64,000 nt of DNA. Source: Nocardia nova NBRC 15556 (GTDB lineage Bacteria > Actinomycetota > Actinomycetes > Mycobacteriales > Mycobacteriaceae). Under the pieces are notes generated by a model, which was not told the origin of the DNA, made no database searches, and saw nothing but the letters and a program-made list of their open reading frames with translations. The stretch lies in contig NZ_BDBN01000029.1 of assembly GCF_001613005.1 (NCBI RefSeq), forward strand, positions 1-64,000, written 5' to 3'. This document shows, one piece after another, positions 53,294 through 62,132 of the stretch. The translations under genes and the position numbers were made by a program. The number at the start of each line of letters is the position of its first letter. Position 1 is the stretch's first letter.

Positions 53294-54160
53294 GTGAGCA
53301 ACGAAGCCGACTTCACCGAGCCCCGCCGGATCACCTTCCGCGGCCACGGCGGCATCGCCCTGGCCGGGGAGAGCTGGGGGCCGGCCGACGGCCCGCTGGC
53401 GATCTTCCTGCACGGCGGCGGCCAGACCCGGCACTCGTGGAAGGAATCGGGCGCCGCGCTGGCGAAGGTGGGTATGCACGCCATTTTGCTGGACGCCCGC
53501 GGGCACGGCGAGAGCGACTGGGCGCCGGACGGCGACTACTCGCGCACGGCGATGACCGCCGACCTCCTCGACATTCTCGCCGAACTCGACCGGCCCGCCA
53601 TCGTGGTCGGCGCGAGCATGGGCGGATTGACCGCACTGCTGGCCACCGCCCGTCCCGGCCGGGAGCGCATCGCCGGACTGGTCCTGGTCGACGTCGTGCC
53701 GCGCCCGGAGCACAAGGGCGTGGAACGGGTCATGAACTTCCTCGGCGGCCATCCCGAGGGCTTCGCCTCCCTCGAGGAAGCCGCCGATGCGGTGGCCGAA
53801 TACCTGCCGCACCGCCGCCGGCCCCGCAACCCGGAGGGTCTGCGGCGCAATCTGCGGCTGCGCGAGGACGGGCGCTGGTACTGGCATTGGGATCCGGCGA
53901 TGATGTCGAGCCGGCCGGAAGACATCGAACTGCAGACCAGCGACCTCGAGGATGCCGCCCGCGCGCTGGAGATCCCGGTCCTGCTGGTGCGCGGACGGTT
54001 GTCGGACGTGGTCAGCGAACAGGGGGTCGCCGACTTCCGCGCGCTGGTGCCGCAGATGGAATATGTCGAGATCTCCGGCGCCGCCCATACCGCGGCCAGC
54101 GATGTCAACGACGAATTCTCCGACGCGGTGGTCGATTTCGTGCGTGCGCACCTGAGCTGA
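53294..54160 (+). CDS. Alpha/beta hydrolase (epoxide hydrolase/lipase-like)
   Basis: This is a 288-residue protein with [37 protein letters not shown] and the nucleophile elbow [12 protein letters not shown]; the His fits [12 protein letters not shown]. It has no signal peptide, so it is cytoplasmic. Typical actions are on esters, epoxides or C-C bonds; the substrate is unknown. The GTG at 53294 has only GAAGG immediately before it; an ATG at 53276 is possible. It is divergent from pyrR by 208 nt. Confidence 0.85.
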   Translation: MSNEADFTEPRRITFRGHGGIALAGESWGPADGPLAIFLHGGGQTRHSWKESGAALAKVGMHAILLDARGHGESDWAPDGDYSRTAMTADLLDILAELDRPAIVVGASMGGLTALLATARPGRERIAGLVLVDVVPRPEHKGVERVMNFLGGHPEGFASLEEAADAVAEYLPHRRRPRNPEGLRRNLRLREDGRWYWHWDPAMMSSRPEDIELQTSDLEDAARALEIPVLLVRGRLSDVVSEQGVADFRALVPQMEYVEISGAAHTAASDVNDEFSDAVVDFVRAHLS

Positions 54161-54205
54161 TCCGGACCGCCCGGATCGGCCCCGAGTAGCCGCGCGACCC
54201 GATGC

Positions 54206-54234
54206 TTGAACATATGTTCGATAGAACGTAGATT
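54206..54234 (+). promoter_or_regulatory. SOS (LexA) box overlapping the alkB promoter
   Basis: TTGAACATATGTTCGA contains GAAC-N4-GTTC, the mycobacterial LexA box, as a perfect 12-bp palindrome (54208-54219). Its left arm gives a -35 TTGAAC (54206-54211), and TAGATT (54229-54234) follows 17 nt later as -10. The predicted transcript starts at about 54241, i.e. at the ATG at 54242, so the mRNA would be leaderless. Confidence 0.8.
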
Positions 54235-54241
54235 CGAACGC

Positions 54242-54868
54242 ATGTCGACACCGCTGCAGAGATCGCTGTTCGACGGCTTCGGCGACATCGAACTGGGGTC
54301 GTTGGACGGCGTCCGCCGCACCCAGCTGACCGAGGGCGCGTGGGTCGACCTGCTTCCGGGATGGTTGCGCGGGGCCGACGAACTGTTCGAACGGCTGGCC
54401 ACTCGCGTCCCGTGGCGAGCCGACCGTCGCCCGATGTACGACCGCGTGGTGGACGTACCGCGACTGCTGCGCCATTACGGCGAGAACGAGCCCTGGCCGG
54501 ACCCGATCCTGGAGGACGCCCGCGCGGCTCTGAGCGGCCGTTACGGCCCGGAACTCGGCGAACCGTTCCGCACAGCCGGACTGTGCTACTACCGCGACGG
54601 CGAGGACAGTGTGGCCTGGCACGGTGATACCGGGGGCCGCGGTTCCACCCACGACACCATGGTCGCGATCCTGTCGATCGGCGCGCCGCGGGCCCTGCTG
54701 CTGCGTCCGCGCGGCGGCGGCGCGAGCATTCGCTATCACGTGGGGCACGGCGATCTTCTCGTGATGGGCGGCTCCTGCCAGCGCACCTGGGAACATGCGG
54801 TGCCGAAGACGCGGCGGCCCGTGGGTCCGCGGATCAGCATCCAATTCCGCCCGCGCGGGGTTCGCTGA
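54242..54868 (+). CDS. alkB: AlkB-type 2-oxoglutarate/Fe(II) DNA dealkylation dioxygenase
   Basis: This 208-residue protein of the AlkB family oxidatively removes methyl groups from N1-methyladenine and N3-methylcytosine. The iron ligands are clear: WHGDTGG (His127, Asp129) and TWEHAVPK (His185), with the 2-oxoglutarate arginines in RPVGPRISIQFR (Arg197 and neighbours). The ATG at 54242 has no Shine-Dalgarno, consistent with leaderless translation from the SOS promoter directly upstream. AlkB is usually under Ada control, so LexA control here is noteworthy. Confidence 0.93.
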   Translation: MSTPLQRSLFDGFGDIELGSLDGVRRTQLTEGAWVDLLPGWLRGADELFERLATRVPWRADRRPMYDRVVDVPRLLRHYGENEPWPDPILEDARAALSGRYGPELGEPFRTAGLCYYRDGEDSVAWHGDTGGRGSTHDTMVAILSIGAPRALLLRPRGGGASIRYHVGHGDLLVMGGSCQRTWEHAVPKTRRPVGPRISIQFRPRGVR

Positions 54869-54915
54869 AAACCCGGCGACGGCGGATTGTCACCTCGTCC
54901 CGCTAGATTGGGCGG

Positions 54916-55656
54916 ATGGAGTCCATCGGGGCGGGAATTCTGGCGGCCATGCCGTTGCACACACTCAGCGACGTGCACGGCGAGGAAGGGCTGCGGCAAC
55001 GACTGCTGCTGGAGTCGCAGCGCAAACTGCCCGGCCCCGAACGGGTCGAGGCGGCACTCGAATTCGTGGCCGACCTGCACCGTGGCGACAACTACGGCCG
55101 CGAGCCGTACCTGAATCATCTACTGCGGGTGGCGATCCGCATCGTGAGCCACTACGAGGTGCACGACACGGACCTGGTGCTCGCCGGCCTCCTGCACGAC
55201 GCCGTCGAGGATCACGCCGCCGACCTGGTCGCCCTCCGCGGCGCGCCGGAGCCGGACGAGAACCTGAACGCCGCAGCGCTGGCGGTGCTCACCCAGCGGT
55301 TCGGCGAGCGCGTATCGAATCTCGTTGCGGCGGTGACCAACCCGGCACCCGATTCGGACCAGGACCGGCACATCCGATACCGCGACCACGTCGCCGCGAG
55401 CCTGGACCGCGATCCGTGGGCCCGGGTTGTGAAGATCTCCGATTTCACCGACAACGGCGTCGGCATCCTCTACGCCGACGAACAGGCCGTCATGTCGAAA
55501 CTCGCCACCAAATACCGGCCGCTCACCGCGGTCTACCGCGAACTGATCACCCGCCCGGACACGCCGCTGGCGCCGCATGTCAAGCAGCACATTCTCGAGC
55601 AACTCGACACTGCCGACGCCCGCTTCGAGGTGATCCTCGCCGCCGGGGACGACTGA
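54916..55656 (+). CDS. HD-domain phosphohydrolase (RelA/SpoT HD-like)
   Basis: This 246-residue protein has the HD motif: His in YLNHLLRVA, His-Asp in AGLLHDAVEDH, and a distal Asp in VKISDFTDNG. The fold matches the hydrolase domain of Rel/SpoT proteins, but without synthetase, TGS or ACT domains. A (p)ppGpp-hydrolase-like (Mesh1-type) role is possible but other nucleotide substrates are equally so. It follows alkB by 47 nt and may be co-transcribed with it. Confidence 0.8.
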   Translation: MESIGAGILAAMPLHTLSDVHGEEGLRQRLLLESQRKLPGPERVEAALEFVADLHRGDNYGREPYLNHLLRVAIRIVSHYEVHDTDLVLAGLLHDAVEDHAADLVALRGAPEPDENLNAAALAVLTQRFGERVSNLVAAVTNPAPDSDQDRHIRYRDHVAASLDRDPWARVVKISDFTDNGVGILYADEQAVMSKLATKYRPLTAVYRELITRPDTPLAPHVKQHILEQLDTADARFEVILAAGDD

Positions 55657-55660
55657 GCGA

Positions 55661-56212
55661 TCAGGAGCGGTCGCGGCGCAGGATGAAGAAGTAGGGGTCG
55701 GCCAGCCCGCGCATATCCATCACACCGAGCAGGGTGTCCTCGTCGACCCGGCGGAAGATGTCGATGATGGGCAGGTGGTCGTAGATCATGGCCGCGCTGA
55801 CTTTGCCGCGGAATTCGATCTCGCGCAGGCGCGCACGAGCGGTGCGGGTCCGCAGCAGCGGGCGCAACGCCGGCAGCATGCGCCGCGCGGCCCGGAATCC
55901 CGCCGACGGCAACGTTCCGGCCAGCCCCAGCGGCACTCGGCGGGGGTCGACCGGAAATACCCGGCCGTCCGGCCCGGCGAACAGCAGCGGCTGCACCTCG
56001 TCCGGTGAATCGAATTGCTTTCCGTACCAACCCGATTCGACCAGCACACCGGCCCACGGATGTCCGGTGTCCAGTTCGTCGCCGGTCCAGCGGCCGGTGG
56101 TGATCTCGGTGACCGCGACCTCGGGCAGGCTGTCGTACAGCTGCCACGCCTGCTCCGGGGTCGTGCGACCCGCGCGCAGTTCCGCCAGACGGGCCGTACC
56201 GGCACCAGCCAT
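55661..56212 (-). CDS. DUF4334 (GXWXG-domain) protein
   Basis: This is a 183-residue protein with the GXWXG element ITTGRWTGDELD near residue 43 and a C-terminal DUF4334 domain (IEFRGKVSAAMIYDHLPIIDIFRRVDEDTLLGVMDMR). The YDHLPI segment is the hallmark of the family. Function is unknown; it is common in Mycobacteriales and often near lipid metabolism genes. The ATG at 56212 has GGTAGGG directly upstream. It is convergent with the HD gene. Confidence 0.82.
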   Translation of the reverse strand: MAGAGTARLAELRAGRTTPEQAWQLYDSLPEVAVTEITTGRWTGDELDTGHPWAGVLVESGWYGKQFDSPDEVQPLLFAGPDGRVFPVDPRRVPLGLAGTLPSAGFRAARRMLPALRPLLRTRTARARLREIEFRGKVSAAMIYDHLPIIDIFRRVDEDTLLGVMDMRGLADPYFFILRRDRS

Positions 56213-56505
56213 CCCTACCTCCTGGACCTCTCGCGGACCGTTCCGCCTCGGAAGGATGACACACACCGGCCGCGACGCCTCAACACGTTCGGCCACGAAG
56301 ACGTAGTTTCGGCCAGTGTTCGCGCCGGCGTGACGCAGACCACGCACCGCATGCCTGGACCTCGAGTGCGGTTGAGGAACCAGACTGGTCGGCAGATCGG
56401 TTCCGGCCGATCGTCCGGGCCACAGGATCCGGACGCGCCCCTGCCGCCCACGTACACCCCGGCAGGGGCGCACTGCCGTCGGCACCCGTCGGTAGGCTTT
56501 CGCCC

Positions 56506-57648
56506 ATGCAGCCGAGCCTCGCACCCGATGTGGCCGCCGCCAACACCCTCACCGGAAAATGGTGTGCCGCAGCGGGTTCCGGGGATTTCGTCCTGTCCGG
56601 ATGCGGAATCTGGCCGCTGCTCGCACTACTGGCCGCGGCGGCCGGCGAACCGGCCCGCGGCGAACTCACCGCGGCGACCGGCCTTCCCGCCGCATCCGCT
56701 CACGCCGCCGCGGTCACCCTGCTGCGCCGGATCGAGGCCGCCGAATCAATGCGCGCGGCACTCGGCGTGTGGGTGCGCGACGATATCGCGCTGCGCGACG
56801 AGTGGATCCGGGCGCTGCCTCCGGGCACGATCGCCGCGCTGCGCGGACAGGACGGACTCGACGAGTGGGCACGTCGCCATACCGACGGCCTGATCGATCG
56901 CTTCCCCGCCCGGATCGGCGCGGCGACAGCGCTCGCGCTGGCGACCGCCGTCGTCGCCCGCACCGCCTGGCGGCAGAGCTTTCACGCCGATGTGCTGGAA
57001 CCGTCGAGCGGCCCGTGGCGTGGACACCGCGGACCTGCCCTCGCCCGGTACAGCACCGGCCTCGGCGACGCCGCAGTGCTGACGGCCGGCACACCGGTTT
57101 CACGCGTCGTGGTGCGTGGTGCGTCCGATCTGGATGTGCATCTGCTGCTCGGCGAGGAGTGGGACACCGCTCCGGTGGTACTGGCCGCGGGGCTGGGGGC
57201 ACTCGACGGTTCGGTGGAAACCCACCAGCCCGGCCTGGGCACCGCCGCCCCCGGGCTCGAGGTGCGGACGGTGACCGCCGTATCGGACACCCTGCGAATC
57301 CAGGTGCCGCCCTTCGCTGTTCGATCCACCCACGACCTGCTGCGCGATCCGGAGTTATTCGGACTGACCGCGGCGACCACCGCGACGGACAACCCCTTCC
57401 CCGGCCTCTCACCGGTCGCGCTCCGGGTGACCGCGGCGGCCCAGGACGTCTGCGCCCGATTCACCGCCGACGGTTTCGCGGCCGCAGCCGTCACCGGGGT
57501 TCTGATGGAACCGACCGGCATGCCACCGGCGCCGGCCGATGCCCTGATGATCGCAGTGAACTTCGACCGGCCCTTCGGCTTCCTCGGCGTCCACCGTCCC
57601 ACCGGACTGGCGATCGTGGCCGGTTGGGTCGCCACCCCCACGCCGTGA
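56506..57648 (+). CDS. Serpin-family (serine protease inhibitor-like) protein
   Basis: This 380-residue protein has the serpin architecture: VLSGCGIWPLLALLAAAA (helix B-like), LGVWVR, IQVPPFAVRSTHDLLRDPELFGL, the hinge-like QDVCARFTADGFAAAAVTGV (about 313-332) and the C-terminal strand VNFDRPFGFLGVHRPTGLAIVAGWV. The hinge alanines AAAA are kept, but the canonical E-x-G-T-E positions are altered. No signal peptide is seen, so it is probably intracellular. Such serpin-like genes occur in Nocardia and Streptomyces; inhibitory activity is unproven. Confidence 0.78.
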   Translation: MQPSLAPDVAAANTLTGKWCAAAGSGDFVLSGCGIWPLLALLAAAAGEPARGELTAATGLPAASAHAAAVTLLRRIEAAESMRAALGVWVRDDIALRDEWIRALPPGTIAALRGQDGLDEWARRHTDGLIDRFPARIGAATALALATAVVARTAWRQSFHADVLEPSSGPWRGHRGPALARYSTGLGDAAVLTAGTPVSRVVVRGASDLDVHLLLGEEWDTAPVVLAAGLGALDGSVETHQPGLGTAAPGLEVRTVTAVSDTLRIQVPPFAVRSTHDLLRDPELFGLTAATTATDNPFPGLSPVALRVTAAAQDVCARFTADGFAAAAVTGVLMEPTGMPPAPADALMIAVNFDRPFGFLGVHRPTGLAIVAGWVATPTP

Positions 57649-57710
57649 ACCGGCCCAGATGCGGGCGGTCCGGCACGCGCGGGTCTGCGCCACGGTGCGA
57701 TGATGGCCGG

Positions 57711-58955
57711 ATGTCCGAACCGGTGGCGCCCGAGCGCAGCGCGCACGAGACGGAGCCGGAGGAAGCCGCCGCACCGCGTCTGCTGGACTGGATCCGCATC
57801 GCCGTCCTCGCGGCCGGGGTGCTGTGCGTGCTGACCGGATGGCTGCCGCGGGCCGACGCCGAGGCGAATATGCGCCGGATCGGACCGCTGCTGCTGTTTC
57901 TCGGCAGTGTGATCGTGCTGGCCCACCTGGCCCGGCGCGCACAGGTTTTCGACGTCATCGCCCATCGAATCGCGATCGCCGGGCGGGGACGCTATCCGGC
58001 GCTGTTCGTGCTCTGCGTCGGTTTCGCGGCCCTGACGACGATGGTGCTCAACCTCGACACCACCGCGGTCCTGCTGACACCGGTCATGCTGGCCTTGGCC
58101 AAGCCCGCGCGCATTCCACCGCTGCCGCTGGCGATGACCACATTGTGGCTGGCGAACACCGCCAGTCTGCTGCTGCCCGTATCCAACCTCACCAATCTGC
58201 TCGCCGCCGACCGGATCGGCCTCGATGCCACCGGCTTCGCGGCCAGAATGTGGCTGCCGCAGTTGATCTCGCTCATCGCGACCATGGCGGCGCTGTGGAT
58301 CTGGTACTGGCGACGCGGCCGGCGCGGCACCGATCGCTACCTGGCGCCCGCCCCGATCCGGCTGCGCAACACCCGGGACCGGGCGCTGTTCGCGACGGCC
58401 GGGGGCGCCTGCGCGCTGTTCGTCCTGGCGATTCCCTTCGTCGGCGACCACATCGGCTACGCCGCACTCGCCGCGGCGGTCCTCGCGATCGCCGGATTCG
58501 CCGTGTTCGACCGCAGCGCGCTGCGCCCGTCGCTGATCCCGTGGCAGCTGCTGATCTTCGTGATCGGACTGTTCCTGGTCATCCCGACCCTGGGCCGGTA
58601 CGGGCTCTCGGATCTGATGGCCGCGCTCATCGGCACCGATTCCGGCACGGCCGGGGCCTATCGCGCTGCCGGTGCGGGCCTCGGCCTGTCGAATATCGTC
58701 AACAACCTGCCCGCCTACACCGCCGGTGAGGCGGTGATACCGCCTGACCACCGAAACCAGTTGCTGTCCTTGCTGATCGGCACGAACGTCGGCGCGATAG
58801 CCACGCCGTGGGCCTCGCTGGCCACGCTGCTGTGCCTGGAGTTCTGCCGTTCCCACGCGGTCCGGGTGCCGCCGGTCCGGTTCGTGTGCACCGGGCTGGC
58901 GCTGGCCGTGATCGCGACCGCGGGTGCGGTGGGCGGCGTTCTGCTCACGGGCTGA
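57711..58955 (+). CDS. ArsB/NhaD/SLC13-type anion permease
   Basis: This is a 414-residue protein with about eleven spans after a ~25-residue polar N-terminus. NLDTTAVLLTPVMLALAK, PVSNLTNLLAADRIG and SNIVNNLPAYTAGEAV are the paired re-entrant-loop motifs of the ion-transporter (ArsB/citrate-Mg/SLC13) superfamily. Possible substrates include arsenite, dicarboxylates or sodium ions. There is no ars operon near. It ends inside the convergent tetR gene (11-nt overlap), so its regulation is separate from that TetR's divergent target. Confidence 0.82.
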   Translation: MSEPVAPERSAHETEPEEAAAPRLLDWIRIAVLAAGVLCVLTGWLPRADAEANMRRIGPLLLFLGSVIVLAHLARRAQVFDVIAHRIAIAGRGRYPALFVLCVGFAALTTMVLNLDTTAVLLTPVMLALAKPARIPPLPLAMTTLWLANTASLLLPVSNLTNLLAADRIGLDATGFAARMWLPQLISLIATMAALWIWYWRRGRRGTDRYLAPAPIRLRNTRDRALFATAGGACALFVLAIPFVGDHIGYAALAAAVLAIAGFAVFDRSALRPSLIPWQLLIFVIGLFLVIPTLGRYGLSDLMAALIGTDSGTAGAYRAAGAGLGLSNIVNNLPAYTAGEAVIPPDHRNQLLSLLIGTNVGAIATPWASLATLLCLEFCRSHAVRVPPVRFVCTGLALAVIATAGAVGGVLLTG

Positions 58956-59517
58956 CCACCGCGAGCACCACCTGCCGCACGGATTCTCGCAACCTTTCGC
59001 TCTGCCCTTCGCGCACCGCGGAAAGGGCGTAATCGCTGCCCAGCATGCCGAACAGCAGGTGGCCGACCCCCTCGGCGTCGAGATCCGGACGCGCCTCGGT
59101 CAGCAGCTTCGTGATGTGCTCCGCCCAGGTGGCGTGGAATTCGGACGTGCGCGGATGCGGGGGCACGCTGCGGTAGGCCGCGACCATCAGTTCGACGTTG
59201 TCGGCGACCATCGTGGCCATCGCATCGAAGAAGGCGAGCAGCCGCTCCCCCGCGGGCGCGCCGGGGCCCAGCGGCGGCGGGCCGTCGGTGATCGCCGCCC
59301 GCAGTGTTTCGGCCGGTTCGGCGACCATCGCGTGCAACAGTCCCGCGCGCGAGCCGAAACGATGAAACACCGTGCCCTTGCCGACTCCCGCCGCGGCGGC
59401 CACCCGGTCCATGGTCACCGCCTCGGCCCCACCTTCGGCCAGCAGCGCCCGCGTCGCATCGAGGATCGCGCGACGGTTGCGCGCCGCATCGGCTCGTTCT
59501 CTGCGCTGCTGCGCCAC
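58945..59517 (-). CDS. TetR-family repressor of the adjacent quinone oxidoreductase
   Basis: This 190-residue protein has the TetR helix-turn-helix (RRAILDATRALLAEGGAEAVTMDRVAAAAGVGKGTVFHRFGSRAGLL) and an effector domain. The GTG at 59517 has GGAGTGG upstream. Two inverted copies of an 18-bp operator lie in the 91-nt gap to the divergent oxidoreductase, the classical autoregulated repressor layout. Confidence 0.88.
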   Translation of the reverse strand: MAQQRRERADAARNRRAILDATRALLAEGGAEAVTMDRVAAAAGVGKGTVFHRFGSRAGLLHAMVAEPAETLRAAITDGPPPLGPGAPAGERLLAFFDAMATMVADNVELMVAAYRSVPPHPRTSEFHATWAEHITKLLTEARPDLDAEGVGHLLFGMLGSDYALSAVREGQSERLRESVRQVVLAVVSP

Positions 59518-59534
59518 TGTCCACTCCAGTCCCG

Positions 59535-59564
59535 TTGACAAACTTGACCGACGGTCCATATTCT
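59535..59564 (+). promoter_or_regulatory. Promoter of the quinone oxidoreductase gene
   Basis: TTGACA (59535-59540) and TATTCT (59559-59564) are separated by 18 nt. TetR operator copy 1 occupies the spacer, so repressor binding excludes polymerase. Confidence 0.6.
59541..59558. promoter_or_regulatory. TetR operator copy 1
   Basis: AACTTGACCGACGGTCCA contains the dyad GACCG-A-CGGTC and is the near-exact reverse complement (16 of 18) of copy 2. Confidence 0.7.
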
Positions 59565-59579
59565 TCCGGGCGAAGTATC

Positions 59580-59597
59580 TGGACCGTTAGTCAAGTT
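59580..59597. promoter_or_regulatory. TetR operator copy 2
   Basis: TGGACCGTTAGTCAAGTT mirrors copy 1 with two mismatches. The copies are 21 nt apart and in opposite orientation, covering the likely start of transcription. Confidence 0.7.
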
Positions 59598-59608
59598 ATG
59601 AGGTCGAT

Positions 59609-60586
59609 ATGCAGGCAATCGTAATGACCGGGGTCGGTGGACCGGAGGTCCTCGTCGCGCGCGAGGTGGGCGAGCCCAGCCCCCAGCCCGGCGAGGTGCT
59701 GATCCGGGTGGAGGCGGTCCCGGTGCTGTACCCGGAGACGATGTTGCGGTCGGGCATGTTCCCGACACCGACGCCTACCCCGGCGGTCTTCGGAACCCAG
59801 GCGGTCGGGGTCGTCACCGCCGTGGCCGAAGACGTCGACCCGGAATGGAAAGGGCAGCGGGTCCTGGTGGCGCGCAACGACTTCGGCAGTTACGCGGAAT
59901 GGATGTGCGCCCCCGCCGAATCCGCGGTCCGCGTACCGGACGGATTGGCGAGCGATGCCGCCGCGGCCGTGGCGATGAGCGGATCGGTGGCACTGGCCCT
60001 GCTCGAGGCCGCGGCACTCACCGGTACCGACACCGTTCTGATCGAAGCCGCGGCCACCGGAATCGGCGGCTACCTCACCCAATTGGCCGCCCGATCCGGC
60101 GCCGCACACATCATCGCCACCGCCGGCGGCGCGGCCAAAACCGAGCGCGCCCGCGAACTCGGCGCGCACACGGTCGTCGACCACCGCGATCCGGATTGGC
60201 CGCGCCGGCTCGGCGAACGCCTCGAAAATGCCACGGTGGACGTGGTTTTCGACTCGATCGGCGGCGAGAGCGCCGCGGCCGTCCTCGATGTCATGACCCC
60301 GTTGCGAGGCCGTATGCTCGGATACGGCTGGCTGTCCGGCGCTCCCGCCCAGGTCACGACAATGGACCTGATCATGCGCGGGCTCACGTTCACCGGATGC
60401 TCCGGAGCGCAGTGGCTGGCCGGGGTGGCGGCGAAGCGGTCGGCGGCGTTCGAACTCGCCGCCGCCGGTGATCTCACCGTGCTGATCGACAGTGTGCTAC
60501 CGCTGGCGGATGCGGCCGAGGCCCATCGGCGGGTCGACGAGCGCACGACCTTCGGCACGATCGTCTTGCGCCCCGGGACCGTCTGA
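59609..60586 (+). CDS. Zinc-independent MDR oxidoreductase, NADPH:quinone reductase type
   Basis: This is a 325-residue medium-chain dehydrogenase. VFGTQAVGVVTAVAEDVDPEWKGQRV and the NADPH-binding segment EAAATGIGGYLTQLAARSGAAHIIATAGG are typical, with FDSIGGESAAAVLDVM later. It lacks the structural zinc cysteines, matching quinone oxidoreductases. It probably reduces quinones or enoyl compounds with NADPH. The ATG at 59609 has GAGGT upstream. Control by the divergent TetR suggests induction by its substrate. Confidence 0.88.
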   Translation: MQAIVMTGVGGPEVLVAREVGEPSPQPGEVLIRVEAVPVLYPETMLRSGMFPTPTPTPAVFGTQAVGVVTAVAEDVDPEWKGQRVLVARNDFGSYAEWMCAPAESAVRVPDGLASDAAAAVAMSGSVALALLEAAALTGTDTVLIEAAATGIGGYLTQLAARSGAAHIIATAGGAAKTERARELGAHTVVDHRDPDWPRRLGERLENATVDVVFDSIGGESAAAVLDVMTPLRGRMLGYGWLSGAPAQVTTMDLIMRGLTFTGCSGAQWLAGVAAKRSAAFELAAAGDLTVLIDSVLPLADAAEAHRRVDERTTFGTIVLRPGTV

Positions 60587-60600
60587 GCGGAGGACCCGGC

Positions 60601-61158
60601 TCACTTCGGTTGTGCCAGACAGAATGTCGTCTGCGGGTCCGACAATGTGATCACACTGTCGGACTCCGGGCCGCACAGCGTGTCGTCGGCCTGTCCGTCG
60701 ATGCGCTGGGCGACCCGGAAACTCGCCTCCGAGGATGTGCAGTCGGCGTACTTGTAGCCGCTGAGCGGCGAATCCGCATAGCACAGTCCCGTTTTGAAAT
60801 TCGGCGCCAGGCACAGATACGCCAGCGTGCCGCCGTTGAGGGTTTCCTCGTACGAGGTGAAATCTGCCCCGCACTCGACCTTGGCGTCGTGCACCTGCGC
60901 CACCTTGTAGACGGCTTTGTTGGAGGTGCAGGCGACCGGTGCGGTATCGGAATCGACGGCCGAGGCGTTGATCACGTTGATGCAGTCGCCCACCTTCGCC
61001 CGGGCGGTGTCGGATTTGTTGTGGTCCTTGGCGACCTGAACACCCTTGTCGACACCTTTTTCCACCGCCGAGCAACCGGTCGTGGCCAGGGTCGCCGCCG
61101 CGACGATCGCCGGGGCGAGACGCAGTGCCGTACACACTGTCGCCGAATTGAACCGCAT
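60601..61158 (-). CDS. LppU-like lipoprotein
   Basis: This 185-residue protein has a lipoprotein signal (MRFNSATVC.., lipobox LATTGC) followed by a domain with paired cysteines (KVGDCINV, VACTSNKAVYKV, VECGADFTSYEE, AYLCLAPNFKTGLCY, ADCTSSEASFRV, DTLCGPESD, TFCLAQ) that look like several disulfides. It is similar to mycobacterial LppU-type lipoproteins of unknown function. The ATG at 61158 has AAGGTGG upstream and is preferred over the GTG three codons earlier. Confidence 0.75.
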   Translation of the reverse strand: MRFNSATVCTALRLAPAIVAAATLATTGCSAVEKGVDKGVQVAKDHNKSDTARAKVGDCINVINASAVDSDTAPVACTSNKAVYKVAQVHDAKVECGADFTSYEETLNGGTLAYLCLAPNFKTGLCYADSPLSGYKYADCTSSEASFRVAQRIDGQADDTLCGPESDSVITLSDPQTTFCLAQPK

Positions 61159-61266
61159 CCGTTCCACCTTTTCTAGGTCAAGTGACCGGAACAGTATGCG
61201 GGCGCGGCGGGCATCCGGGAAATTTAACGGATTTGTCCGAATCTGACGGCATGTCGCGAATACGAC

Positions 61267-61524
61267 TCAGCCCGTGATCTCCCATTCGTGGATCGTCAGC
61301 TCGGAGGCGCCGGTGGTGTGAATGGGATCGGTGAACACCAATTCCCGTGCGGCCGAGAGGTTCTCGGCCAGCACCAGATAGGCGCCGCCGCTGCCGTCGG
61401 TGAATCGGCCGGTGCAGTCCAGCTGTCCTCGCGCGCGCACATCGGCCAGCCATTCGCGGTGCGGTTCGATGACCGCGTCGGTCCACGCCGAGGTGCGCAT
61501 CGCGAGGACGAGGTATTTGATCAT
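61267..61524 (-). CDS. YciI-like protein
   Basis: This is an 85-residue protein of the YciI/YCII fold, [14 protein letters not shown] then DAVIEPHREWLADVRARGQLDCTGRFTD and GGAYLVLAENLSAARELVFTDPI. The family has a conserved His-Asp-type pair; here HREW is present and function is unknown. It overlaps the nusB stop by 1 nt (TGATG) and is the last gene of the pepQ-efp-nusB run. Confidence 0.8.
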   Translation of the reverse strand: MIKYLVLAMRTSAWTDAVIEPHREWLADVRARGQLDCTGRFTDGSGGAYLVLAENLSAARELVFTDPIHTTGASELTIHEWEITG

Positions 61525-62033
61525 CACGCCCCGCTGTCGCGGCGGGTGGCGGCCGCGGCGGCGCGCACCTGGTCGGCCAGCGTCACGATGCGGCCGAGGA
61601 CGCCGTTGACGAACGCGGGCGAATCGTCGGTCGACAGTTCTTTCGCCAGCTCGACGGCCTCGTCGACCGCCACCACCGGCGGAACATCGTTGGCGTGGAA
61701 CAACTCCCACACCGCCACCCGCAGAATGGCGCGGTCCACCGCGGGCAGCCGCCCCAGGGTCCAGTCCTGCAGATAGGACTCGATGGTGCCGTCGACGCGA
61801 TCCAGATCGTCGGCGACGCCTTCGACGAGGGTGCGGGTGTAGGGATTCACCGGGGCGACCTGTTCGTCGCGACCGGCCAGGTCCAGGCGCTCCGCGACCA
61901 GGTCGGCCGGGTCGATGTCGCGCGCCTCGGCCTCGAAGAGCAGATCCACAGCCCGGCGGCGGGCCTTGTGCCGGGCTCCGAGTTTCTTGTGGGTGGACTT
62001 CTTGTCCACGGGCTGATCAGCCACGATCACCAT
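61524..62033 (-). CDS. nusB: Transcription antitermination factor NusB
   Basis: This 169-residue all-helical protein binds boxA RNA with NusE (S10) to prevent rRNA termination. Motifs [20 protein letters not shown] and [44 protein letters not shown] match the family. A basic N-terminal extension ([15 protein letters not shown]) is typical of actinobacteria. The GTG at 62024 is an alternative start. It lies 99 nt after efp. Confidence 0.95.
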   Translation of the reverse strand: MVIVADQPVDKKSTHKKLGARHKARRRAVDLLFEAEARDIDPADLVAERLDLAGRDEQVAPVNPYTRTLVEGVADDLDRVDGTIESYLQDWTLGRLPAVDRAILRVAVWELFHANDVPPVVAVDEAVELAKELSTDDSPAFVNGVLGRIVTLADQVRAAAAATRRDSGA

Positions 62034-62132
62034 TATCCCGTTCGCAGTGTCGACGGCGGCGCGAGCGATACCGGAAAGCCGATACGCGCGCGCCGCCCAT
62101 GGTTCCGGCGCCGGGCCGGTGGATCCGGAGGA

